Source: an uncultured Lutibacter sp. (lineage in GTDB: Bacteria > Bacteroidota > Bacteroidia > Flavobacteriales > Flavobacteriaceae). Taken from it: a stretch of 5,731 nucleotides of DNA. A program made the position numbers and the translations under genes. The notes below the pieces were generated by a model. That model was given only the letters and a program-made list of their open reading frames with translations, was not told where the DNA came from and did no database searches. This document shows, piece by piece, positions 1 to 5,704 of the stretch. Position 1 is the stretch's first letter; every line of letters starts with the position of its first letter. The DNA lies in contig CAJXUO010000112.1 in the NCBI GenBank assembly GCA_913061425.1, forward strand, positions 1 through 5,731. Reading direction: 5' to 3'.

Positions 1-50
1 GCGCCTCGTTTGGGACGAGGAGGTCGCAGGTTCGAATCCTGCCACCCCGA
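1..50 (+). tRNA. tRNA-Pro (anticodon UGG), 5' end cut off by the window edge
   Basis: The 3' part of a tRNA is visible. The anticodon stem CCTCG (4-8) pairs with CGAGG (16-20) around the loop TTTGGGA (9-15), giving anticodon TGG at 11-13, which reads proline CCN codons. The variable loop is 21-25. The T arm is GCAGG (26-30), loop TTCGAAT (31-37) and CCTGC (38-42). The 3' acceptor strand CACCCCG is at 43-49 and the discriminator A at 50. The next bases are CAAAA, so CCA is not encoded and must be added after transcription, as is usual in Bacteroidota. The 5' acceptor strand and most of the D arm lie outside the window; bases 1-3 are the end of the D stem and base 26. Confidence 0.97.
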
Positions 51-51
51 C

Positions 52-87
52 AAAACTTGATAATCAAATGATTATCAAGTTTTTTTT
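52..87 (+). terminator. Intrinsic terminator of the tRNA, probably bidirectional
   Basis: Bases 52-66 (AAAACTTGATAATCA) are perfectly complementary to 69-83, with AA (67-68) between them; in RNA the innermost pairs must open to form a larger loop. Four more T follow at 84-87, so the plus-strand transcript ends in an eight-T run (80-87). The hairpin begins 2 bases after the mature tRNA 3' end. The stop codon of the convergent minus-strand gene (86-88) overlaps the end of the T-run, and read on the minus strand the same hairpin ends in TTTT. It can therefore terminate both transcripts. The stem is AT-rich, but it is long and perfect. Confidence 0.85.
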
Positions 88-616
88 ATTTAAGGGTAAT
101 TTTATTTAATTGAATTCTAAATTTTTCATTCCTTTTATCACCAATAAGTAAAGAAACTTGCTCAATTGTATTTTTATCAAAGTTTGGTGAATTTAATTTT
201 ACACCTCTAAATTGAGGTACAAAATCCTTTAAATACAGTTCTATAATTTCATCTTTACCTGTAGTTTTAAAACTTTGAACATAAGAATATATGTTATACT
301 GATTTTCTTTAATTCTAAATTGATAGACCTTTCCATCTCCTTTTATATCTAAAACAATCTTTTCAAAACCTTTAACATTACTGACTTTACAATCAAATTG
401 AGTCATTGCAAAACCGCCATTATTCTCTAATGAAACTTCTCCTTCAAAAACACCCATATTATCTTTCAAAGACATTTTTGATTTAGACTTACCTCCCATA
501 ACATCATCATTTACAATTCTCCACGAATTTATATTTTCAGCAGTATTGAAATTGAATACCAAATAAGGTTGTTGAACCTGACTCATAAATAAAAACGTGT
601 ATAATATACTTTTCAT
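86..616 (-). CDS. CIA30-family protein (NADH:ubiquinone oxidoreductase intermediate-associated protein 30 domain), possibly exported
   Basis: The protein has 176 residues when started at the ATG at 614-616. A CIA30-type beta-sandwich fills it from about residue 18 to the end. Visible family hallmarks are SWRIVNDDVMGG (31-42), FEGEVSLENNGGF (57-69), the strand VLDIKGDG (88-95) followed by YQFRIK, DFVP (131-134) and SLLIGD near the C-terminus. In mitochondria CIA30 assists complex I assembly; the bacterial members have no settled function, and this domain binds no known cofactor. The first 12 or so residues (MKSILYTFLFMSQ) could be a very short signal peptide, although the cleavage site is unclear. 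The frame stays open up to an ATG at 700, but a good promoter lies at 655-687, inside that extension. A start at 616 leaves a leader of about 30 nt and removes a hydrophobic, Cys/Phe-rich extension that does not look like family sequence. An ATG at 646 or 643 is the alternative. The gene is convergent with the tRNA and divergent from the operon. Family confidence is high; the role is unknown. Confidence 0.88.
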   Translation of the reverse strand: MKSILYTFLFMSQVQQPYLVFNFNTAENINSWRIVNDDVMGGKSKSKMSLKDNMGVFEGEVSLENNGGFAMTQFDCKVSNVKGFEKIVLDIKGDGKVYQFRIKENQYNIYSYVQSFKTTGKDEIIELYLKDFVPQFRGVKLNSPNFDKNTIEQVSLLIGDKRNEKFRIQLNKITLK

Positions 617-654
617 AATCTGTGCTTTAGAATAAATAAACATCATAATTATTA

Positions 655-687
655 CAAATATACAAAAATGTTTAACTTTTAAACAAA
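655..687 (-). promoter_or_regulatory. Candidate Bacteroidota promoter for the CIA30 gene
   Basis: On the minus strand, TATATTTG (662 down to 655) is an exact match to the TAnnTTTG -7 element of Bacteroidota. A TTTG (687 down to 684) lies 21 bp upstream and serves as the -33 element. Transcription would start near 648-650, giving about 30 nt of leader before the ATG at 616. This is motif matching only; the region is AT-rich, so chance matches are possible. Confidence 0.55.
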
Positions 688-692
688 AAAAG

Positions 693-714
693 GTGAACAA
701 AAAAATATATTCAC
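693..714. promoter_or_regulatory. Candidate operator: inverted repeat GTGAA-N12-TTCAC
   Basis: GTGAA (693-697) and TTCAC (710-714) form a perfect 5-bp inverted repeat with a 12-bp AT-only spacer after one C. It lies exactly between the -33 and -7 elements of the operon promoter, where a bound dimer would block RNA polymerase, and next to the -33 element of the divergent promoter. TetR-family repressors commonly bind such palindromes in their own promoters, and the first gene of the operon encodes one. The arms are short and the site is unproven. Confidence 0.35.
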
Positions 715-722
715 TACCTTTA
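693..722 (+). promoter_or_regulatory. Candidate promoter of the six-gene operon
   Basis: TACCTTTA (715-722) matches the TAnnTTTG -7 element except for the last base. It is preceded at 19 bp by GTG (693-695), one base off the TTG -33 element. The predicted start site is around 728-730, leaving roughly 15 nt before the ATG at 745. No Shine-Dalgarno sequence is visible in this leader, as is normal for the phylum. It is the best promoter match I see upstream of the first gene, and none is needed further downstream because the genes abut or overlap. Confidence 0.55.
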
Positions 723-744
723 CGCCAAAATAAATTAATATATT

Positions 745-1401
745 ATGGTAAAAAAGAAAAAATTAATAGACACTGACCTAGTAAAAATGTACATCGATTA
801 TATTTTGAACCATGATGAAAGGCCAAAATCTGTATATCTTTTCGCAAAGTCAAACAACTTTGAAGAAGGCGCTTTTTATGAGTATTTTGGAAATTTTGAT
901 GCGCTTGAACAAAAAATATTTGAGTCATTTTTTAATCAAACTATAGATTTATTAGAAAAAAGTGAAGACTATATCAATTATGATTCTCGTAATAAACTGT
1001 TAAGTTTTTATTTTACATTTTTTGAATTACTTACAGCCAATAGGAGTTATGTGAATACTGCTTTAAAAAACAAGCCTAACTTAAAATTCATGAAACCTTT
1101 AGGCAAACTTAAAAAAGTTTTCACGGAATATATAGATACTTTAGAAATAGAGAAAATTGAAATAAATCAAAAGCAGATTGAAGAAATTCAAGATAAATCC
1201 TTAAAAGAAGGTGCTTGGATTCAGTTAATAATGACACTTAAATTTTGGCTAAATGACACATCTTCATCATTTGAAAAAACAGATATATTTATTGAAAAAG
1301 CTGTAAACACAAGTTTTGATTTAATGAGCATACAGCCTATTAAAAGTGTTATTGATTTTGGAAAGTTTCTATTCAAAGAAAAAATGATGATGAATAAATG
1401 A
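745..1401 (+). CDS. TetR-like transcriptional regulator
   Basis: The protein has 218 residues and is predicted to be all-helical and cytoplasmic. After a basic start (KKKK at 3-6) comes a TetR-type DNA-binding domain, roughly residues 8-60. The helix-turn-helix is about 29-48 and ends in the recognition-helix signature GAFYEYF (42-48), followed by the GNFDALEQKIF segment that matches the 'F-x-(s/n)-K-x-x-L' part of TetR proteins. The turn is atypical, with SNNF where most relatives have AGVS. Residues about 65-200 would be the ligand-binding and dimerisation domain; I do not recognise its ligand. The length is normal for TetR proteins. It is the first gene of the run, its promoter contains a candidate operator, and its stop overlaps the next start by 4 nt (ATGA), so autoregulation together with the kinase and reductase genes is the simplest reading. 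The ATG at 745 is the first in frame after the promoter. A divergent TetR-like protein acting as an adaptor rather than a repressor cannot be excluded. Confidence 0.82.
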   Translation: MVKKKKLIDTDLVKMYIDYILNHDERPKSVYLFAKSNNFEEGAFYEYFGNFDALEQKIFESFFNQTIDLLEKSEDYINYDSRNKLLSFYFTFFELLTANRSYVNTALKNKPNLKFMKPLGKLKKVFTEYIDTLEIEKIEINQKQIEEIQDKSLKEGAWIQLIMTLKFWLNDTSSSFEKTDIFIEKAVNTSFDLMSIQPIKSVIDFGKFLFKEKMMMNK

Positions 1402-2708
1402 AAACAATAGACAAAATACCAACCTCGAAAATTCAACGTGCTACGAAAATGGTTCAAACAGGAGCAAAAGTTGGAGTGAATTACCTAAAATATTATGGTA
1501 ATAAAATGGTTATATCTGAAGAGGCCGCAAAAGCGAAACTTAATGAAGATAATGCCGAAGATATTTATGATGGATTAAAAAAACTTAAAGGAAGTGCCTT
1601 AAAAGTTGCACAGATGTTAAGTATGGAAAAAAATATCCTACCTAGAGCATATGTAGAAAAATTCTCTTTATCACAATTTTCAGTACCTCCTTTATCAGCA
1701 CCGTTAGTAAGCAAGACATTTAAAAAATACTTTGGAAAAAACCCAAATGAATTATTTGACACATTTGATTTAAATGCTGTAAGTGGCGCAAGTATCGGAC
1801 AAGTTCATAGAGCTACTAAAAATGGTAAAGAATTGGCTGTGAAAATTCAGTATCCAGGTGTTGCAGAAAGTATTTCATCCGATTTAGCAATGGTAAAACC
1901 TATTGCTATGAAAATGTTTAATATAAAAGGTGAAGGTTCTGATGAATACTTTATAGAAGTAGAAAATAAATTAAATGAAGAAACCAATTATATTCTAGAA
2001 TTAGCACAAAGTGAAGAAATTGCAAATGCATGTTCTATAATTCCAAATTTAAAATTCCCTAGTTATTATCCTGAATTATCATCTGATAGAATTTTAACAA
2101 TGAGTTGGATGGATGGTTTGCATTTATCAGAATTTACGAAACATAATACTGATAAAAAAAAATCTAATAAAATAGGACAGGCTTTATGGGATTTCTATAT
2201 GTACCAAATACATGTATTAAGAAAAGTTCATGCTGATCCGCATCCAGGTAATTTATTAATTACAGATAAAACGGAATTGGTCGTTATTGATTTTGGATGT
2301 ATGAAAGAAGTTCCTGACGATTTTTACAACCCCTATTTTGAATTGGCAAAAAAAGAGAATATTTCAGATCCAAAGTTTTTTGAAGAAAAACTATACGAGT
2401 TAGAAATTTTAAAACCATACGATAGTTCAGAAGAAAAAAAGTTTTTTAGAGATTTATTTCACGAAATGCTATCTTTATTCACGCTACCATTTCATTCTGA
2501 AGAATTTGATTTTTCTGATGATTCATTCTTTGATAAAATTGGAGAACTTGGGCAGAAATATGCAAAAAGTAATGAGTTAAAAAACATGAACGGAAATAGA
2601 GGGTCTAAACATTTTATTTATATCAACAGAACATTTTTCGGACTATATAATTTAATGCACGATTTAAAAGCAACAAATGTAAAAATCAACAATTATAAAA
2701 AATATTAA
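1398..2708 (+). CDS. ABC1/AarF/UbiB-family atypical protein kinase-like protein
   Basis: The protein has 436 residues. UbiB-family landmarks appear in order: a KxGQ-like signature written KVAQ (69-72, in ALKVAQMLS), the Ala-rich nucleotide loop SGASIGQVHRA (129-139), AVKIQYPGV with the VAIK-type lysine K149, an ExD-like element ETN (195-197) followed by E201, the catalytic loop HADPHPGN (278-285) with D280 and N285, and the metal-binding DFG (298-300). The catalytic residues of the kinase-like fold are therefore present. Relatives (UbiB in bacteria, COQ8 in mitochondria) have ATPase activity and support ubiquinone synthesis or lipid handling. Bacteroidota normally make menaquinone, so the target here is unknown. 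The C-terminus shows no strong transmembrane pair like that of E. coli UbiB. Two signature positions differ from the family: Gly to Ala in KxGQ and Asp to Asn in ExD. The start overlaps the regulator's stop by 4 nt, and the next gene begins directly after its stop. Confidence 0.93.
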   Translation: MKTIDKIPTSKIQRATKMVQTGAKVGVNYLKYYGNKMVISEEAAKAKLNEDNAEDIYDGLKKLKGSALKVAQMLSMEKNILPRAYVEKFSLSQFSVPPLSAPLVSKTFKKYFGKNPNELFDTFDLNAVSGASIGQVHRATKNGKELAVKIQYPGVAESISSDLAMVKPIAMKMFNIKGEGSDEYFIEVENKLNEETNYILELAQSEEIANACSIIPNLKFPSYYPELSSDRILTMSWMDGLHLSEFTKHNTDKKKSNKIGQALWDFYMYQIHVLRKVHADPHPGNLLITDKTELVVIDFGCMKEVPDDFYNPYFELAKKENISDPKFFEEKLYELEILKPYDSSEEKKFFRDLFHEMLSLFTLPFHSEEFDFSDDSFFDKIGELGQKYAKSNELKNMNGNRGSKHFIYINRTFFGLYNLMHDLKATNVKINNYKKY

Positions 2709-3341
2709 ATGCCTTTTTTCACGAACAAAGACATATCAGAATTGGAACACTTATATAAGATAAACATGGTCAATAGTTTGTCTGGATATAAGTCTGCAAA
2801 TCTTATAGGCACAATTTCAAAAGATGGAATAGAAAATGTTGCTGTGTTCAGTTCAGTAATTCATCTTGGCTCTAGTCCAGCTTTATTGGGCTTTATTTTA
2901 CGTCCTACAACGGTTCCAAGAGGTACTTATAAAAACATCAAAGAAACAGGAGTGTATACTATCAATCATATTGCAAATGATTTTATTGAAGATGCACATC
3001 ATACCTCAGCAAAATACGATTCTGAAATTTCAGAATTTGACGTTACTGAATTAAACGCTAATTATTTGAATAGTTTTAAAGCGCCTTTTGTCGCTCAATC
3101 GCCTATAAAAATCGCTATGGAATATGTAGAAGAATATTATATCAAGGCCAATGATGTTATTATGGTTGTAGGCGAAATTCAATCGGTAACAATTGAAGAT
3201 GGTTTATTAAAGGACGATGGATTTGTAGATCTTTCGAAAGGTAATGTGGCTGCTATTAATGGACTCGATGGATATGCTATACCTACTTTAGAAACTCGTC
3301 AAACGTATCAAAGACCACAAAAAATTAATATTCATAAATGA
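2709..3341 (+). CDS. Flavin reductase-like FMN-binding split-barrel protein
   Basis: The protein has 210 residues, usual for flavin-reductase-like domain proteins, which bind FMN and use NAD(P)H to reduce flavin or act as oxidoreductases in the cytoplasm. Features matching the family are the opening strand SANLIGTIS (29-37), NVAVFSS (43-49), a proline-containing loop SSPALLGFILRP (55-66), the GVYTIN strand (81-86), the segment AHHTSAKY (96-103), and the late strand VIMVVGEIQSV (150-160), as expected for split-barrel flavin binding. The substrate is not evident. The ATG follows the kinase stop with no spacer, and its own stop overlaps the next start by 4 nt, so its translation should be coupled to both neighbours. 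It may supply reduced flavin to an enzyme encoded nearby, but that is inference. A later in-frame Met at residue 20 is possible but would remove part of the N-terminal region. Confidence 0.87.
   Translation: MPFFTNKDISELEHLYKINMVNSLSGYKSANLIGTISKDGIENVAVFSSVIHLGSSPALLGFILRPTTVPRGTYKNIKETGVYTINHIANDFIEDAHHTSAKYDSEISEFDVTELNANYLNSFKAPFVAQSPIKIAMEYVEEYYIKANDVIMVVGEIQSVTIEDGLLKDDGFVDLSKGNVAAINGLDGYAIPTLETRQTYQRPQKINIHK
3019..3036. repeat. Perfect 18-bp palindrome inside the flavin reductase gene
   Basis: ATTCTGAAATTTCAGAAT is identical to its reverse complement. It encodes part of the segment YDSEISEF, so codon choice could produce it by chance. It has no central loop, so it is more plausible as a protein-binding site than as a hairpin. 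No second copy was noticed in the window. Confidence 0.5.
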
Positions 3342-4756
3342 AAATTTTAATCACAGGAACGACAGGCTACATAGCAAAAAGATTGGTGTTACAACTATTG
3401 AAAAATGGACATCAATTAATATGCTGCGTGAGAGATTTAAGCCGTATTCCTGATGAGATTGAATATGAAGACAATATTGAGTTTTTAAAAATCGATTTTT
3501 TACAACCTAAAAAAACTGTCTTTCCTAAAGATATAGATGCTGCCTATTATTTAATACACTCAATGTCAACTAGTGCAACTAATTTTAATGAACTTGAGAA
3601 AAATTGCGCAGTAAATTTTAAAAAATTAATTAAAGAAACAAATTGCAAACAAGTAATTTATTTAAGTGGTATTGTAAACGACAATTCCCTTTCCAAGCAT
3701 CTTGAATCAAGACTAGAAGTAGAAAAAACCTTACAATCACAAGCATACGCACTTACTACTTTCAGAGCAGGAATTATTGTGGGAAGTGGTAGCGCTTCGT
3801 TTGAAATAATCAGAGATATTGTTGAAAAATTACCAGTAATGGTCACTCCAAAATGGCTAAATACTAAAACGCAACCAATAGCCATCAGAGATGTACTTGC
3901 ATTTTTAGAACGTGGAGTAGGAAATGAAAAGTTGTATAATAAATCATTTGATATATGTGGACCAGAAATACTGACTTATAAAGAAATGATTTTGCAGTTT
4001 GGTAAGGTCCGAAAACTAAAAAGATATATTTTTACGCTACCAGTTTTAACACCTAAACTATCCTCTTATTGGCTGTATTTTGTAACCTCAACTTCTTTTA
4101 GTCTAGCACAAGCACTTGTGGACAGTATGAAGGTTGAAGTTATTGCAAAGCCTAGTAATATCAACCAATTACTAGATGTAACACCAATATCATATGTAGA
4201 TGCTGTAAATCTAGCATTTCAGAAAATAGAGCAAAACGATGTTGTTTCTAGTTGGAAAGACGCCATAAGTAGTGGAGTTTTTGATGATCAACTTGGAGAT
4301 CATATTCAGTTACCACAATTTGGGTGTTATAAAGATGTTCGGTTTAGGAAAATAGAAGATGAACAATTTACTATTGATAAAATTTGGGCTATTGGTGGGA
4401 AAAATGGCTGGTATAGTTTTAACTGGTTATGGAGGATTCGAGGCTATGCAGATAAATTATTTGGAGGCGTAGGCTTACGGAGAGGAAGAACTCACGACAC
4501 CTATCTAGAACCTGGAGATCCATTAGATTTCTGGAGAGTATTACTTGCTGATAAAAAACAAAAGCGATTGCTTTTATATGCTGAAATGAAATTACCTGGA
4601 GAAGCATGGCTAGAATTTAAAATTGTAAAAGACAAATTATATCAAAGAGCCGTTTTTAGACCTAAAGGATTATGGGGAAGAATTTACTGGTATTCTGTAT
4701 TACCATTCCATAGTTTTGTATTTAAAGGTATGATTAATTCATTAGTAAAAAAATAA
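3338..4756 (+). CDS. YbjT-like NAD(P)-binding protein: atypical SDR domain plus C-terminal DUF2867
   Basis: The protein has 472 residues, close to the length of E. coli YbjT. The N-terminal Rossmann domain (about 1-290) starts MKILITGTTGYIAKRL, a TGxxGxxG-type nucleotide loop whose last Gly is Ala13. CVRD with R32 after the second strand suggests NADP(H) preference. The segment AAYYLIHSM (68-76) and the strand QVIYLSGI (105-112) are typical of this branch. The classical YxxxK dyad is not evident, as in other atypical SDRs of the NmrA/UDP-sugar-epimerase-like type. Residues about 315-472 form DUF2867, with GGKNGWYSFNWLWRIRG (353-369), EPGDPLDFWRV (391-401) and a Trp-rich end GLWGRIYWYSVLPFHSF (444-460). 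The function is unknown; the hydrophobic, aromatic C-terminal domain suggests contact with a lipid or the membrane. The start overlaps the flavin reductase stop by 4 nt, and the next gene begins 1 nt after its stop. Confidence 0.92.
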   Translation: MKILITGTTGYIAKRLVLQLLKNGHQLICCVRDLSRIPDEIEYEDNIEFLKIDFLQPKKTVFPKDIDAAYYLIHSMSTSATNFNELEKNCAVNFKKLIKETNCKQVIYLSGIVNDNSLSKHLESRLEVEKTLQSQAYALTTFRAGIIVGSGSASFEIIRDIVEKLPVMVTPKWLNTKTQPIAIRDVLAFLERGVGNEKLYNKSFDICGPEILTYKEMILQFGKVRKLKRYIFTLPVLTPKLSSYWLYFVTSTSFSLAQALVDSMKVEVIAKPSNINQLLDVTPISYVDAVNLAFQKIEQNDVVSSWKDAISSGVFDDQLGDHIQLPQFGCYKDVRFRKIEDEQFTIDKIWAIGGKNGWYSFNWLWRIRGYADKLFGGVGLRRGRTHDTYLEPGDPLDFWRVLLADKKQKRLLLYAEMKLPGEAWLEFKIVKDKLYQRAVFRPKGLWGRIYWYSVLPFHSFVFKGMINSLVKK

Positions 4757-4757
4757 T

Positions 4758-5024
4758 ATGACACTAATAGAATTAGATAGAATTATTGAAATGGCTTGGG
4801 AAGACCGAACGACATTTGACTCCATAAAATTTCAATTTGGATTAAAAGAACAACAAGTTATTGAACTGATGCGGAGAGAGTTAAAACCTTCAAGTTTTAG
4901 ATTATGGAGGGCTCGAGTGCAAGGAAGAGCAACAAAACATCAAAGTAAAAGAGGATTTGAAAAAGGAAGGTTTAAATGCAGCAGACAGACTAATATAAAT
5001 AATAATAAAATAAGTAAAAGATGA
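4758..5024 (+). CDS. DUF2805 / TIGR03643-family small protein, HTH-like
   Basis: The protein has 88 residues. The conserved core is residues 1-61: an N-terminal helix with IIEMAWEDRTTFD (9-21), a second segment IKFQFGLKEQQVIELMRRE (23-41) that reads like a helix-turn-helix, then KPSSFRLWRARV (43-54) and GRATKH (56-61). These strings are characteristic of DUF2805 (TIGR03643). The tail (62-88) is basic and rich in Lys, Arg and Asn, without visible structure. No biochemical function is established for the family. The HTH-like core and many Arg/Lys residues make nucleic-acid binding plausible (inference). It lies 1 nt after the YbjT-like gene and overlaps the SDR start by 4 nt, so it is made together with two reductases. 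As I recall, members are often found near photolyase/cryptochrome and SDR genes. Confidence 0.9.
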   Translation: MTLIELDRIIEMAWEDRTTFDSIKFQFGLKEQQVIELMRRELKPSSFRLWRARVQGRATKHQSKRGFEKGRFKCSRQTNINNNKISKR

Positions 5025-5704
5025 AAACTATTTTAATAATTGGCGGAAGTAAAGGTATTGGAAATGCACTTTTAAAAATATTAGTTGATAATCATAAAAT
5101 CATCAATATTAGTAGAACTGAACCTGAACTAATTCACCAAAATTTAATCAATTATAGTTTAGATGTGATCGAAGATGAGTTACCGATACTAGACACTATT
5201 GATGGCATTGTCTATTGTCCTGGAAGTATTAATTTAAAACCTTTTTCTAGATTGAAGTTGGATGATTTCGAACAAGACTTTAAAATTAATGTACTGAGCG
5301 CTGTAAAAGTTATTCAGTTTTATTTAAAAAACTTAATCGCTAGTGAATCAGCATCAGTAGTTTTATTCAGCACCGTGGCTTCTAAAATGGGAATGCCTTA
5401 CCATGCAAGCATTGCTGCAAGCAAATCTGCTGTAGAAGGATTGACAATGTCATTGGCTGCTGAGTATGCAACTAAAATTCGTTTCAATGCAATTGCTCCT
5501 ACAGTGACCAACACAACATTGGCTGAAAAATTATTACGCAATGATAAAATGATTGAAAGTATTAAAGACAGACATCCTTATAAGAACTTTCTTGAACCAG
5601 AAGAAGTAGCCCATTTAGCAGAATATCTTCTTTCAGAAAAATCTACGGCTATATCTGGACAAGTCTTTCCAATTGATTCAGGAATAGTAACCGTAAAATT
5701 ATAA
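5021..5704 (+). CDS. Classical-type SDR family protein lacking the catalytic tyrosine
   Basis: The protein has 227 residues, slightly shorter than typical FabG-like SDRs. The Rossmann start is MKTILIIGGSKGIG, with the GxxxGxG loop at 8-14. R32 after the second strand suggests NADP(H). DGIVYCPGSI (61-70) is the NNAG-like strand, KIN with N90 matches the conserved Asn, VVLFSTVAS (113-121) holds the Ser/Thr position (S117 or T118), and IAPTVTNTTL (158-167) and SGQVFPIDSG (212-221) match the C-terminal SDR motifs. In the active-site helix, HASIAASKSAVEGL (128-141), K135 is present but residue 131, four positions before it, is Ile rather than Tyr. The overall fold is therefore SDR, but the usual proton donor is absent. 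It may use another residue (Y127 is nearby in sequence), bind a cofactor without classical catalysis, or belong to a branch with this SIAxxK motif. It overlaps the DUF2805 gene by 4 nt and is the last complete gene visible. Confidence 0.92.
   Translation: MKTILIIGGSKGIGNALLKILVDNHKIINISRTEPELIHQNLINYSLDVIEDELPILDTIDGIVYCPGSINLKPFSRLKLDDFEQDFKINVLSAVKVIQFYLKNLIASESASVVLFSTVASKMGMPYHASIAASKSAVEGLTMSLAAEYATKIRFNAIAPTVTNTTLAEKLLRNDKMIESIKDRHPYKNFLEPEEVAHLAEYLLSEKSTAISGQVFPIDSGIVTVKL

Noticed and set aside
1..50. tRNA-Pro 3' end as an integration site for a mobile element
   Set aside because: No direct repeat of the tRNA end, integrase or other mobility gene is visible in the window, and the neighbouring genes look like ordinary chromosomal ones.
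617..700. N-terminal extension of the CIA30 gene starting at 700
   Set aside because: It contains an exact TAnnTTTG promoter element and would be untranscribed from that promoter; its residues do not resemble the family.
743..928. Antisense open frame of 61 codons opposite the TetR-like gene
   Set aside because: It has no recognisable family, no promoter motif, and lies wholly within a well-supported gene; AT-rich coding DNA leaves such frames open by chance.
1221..1457. Antisense open frame across the TetR-like/kinase junction
   Set aside because: It covers the overlapping ends of two confident genes, and its hydrophobic composition is what antisense reading of Lys/Glu/Asn-rich codons produces.
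2866..3054. Second plus-strand frame inside the flavin reductase gene
   Set aside because: The product has no family-like motifs and is out of frame with a confident split-barrel protein; treated as a shadow frame.
3658..3885. Antisense open frame of 75 codons inside the YbjT-like gene
   Set aside because: It lies in the middle of the conserved Rossmann domain, with no start signal or recognisable product.
4419..4607. Antisense open frame of 62 codons inside the DUF2867 region
   Set aside because: It lies opposite the most conserved part of DUF2867 and shows no features of its own.
5021..5704. The terminal SDR as a pseudogene because of the missing Tyr
   Set aside because: The frame is intact over the full length and all other SDR motifs are preserved, so a functional variant is more likely than decay.
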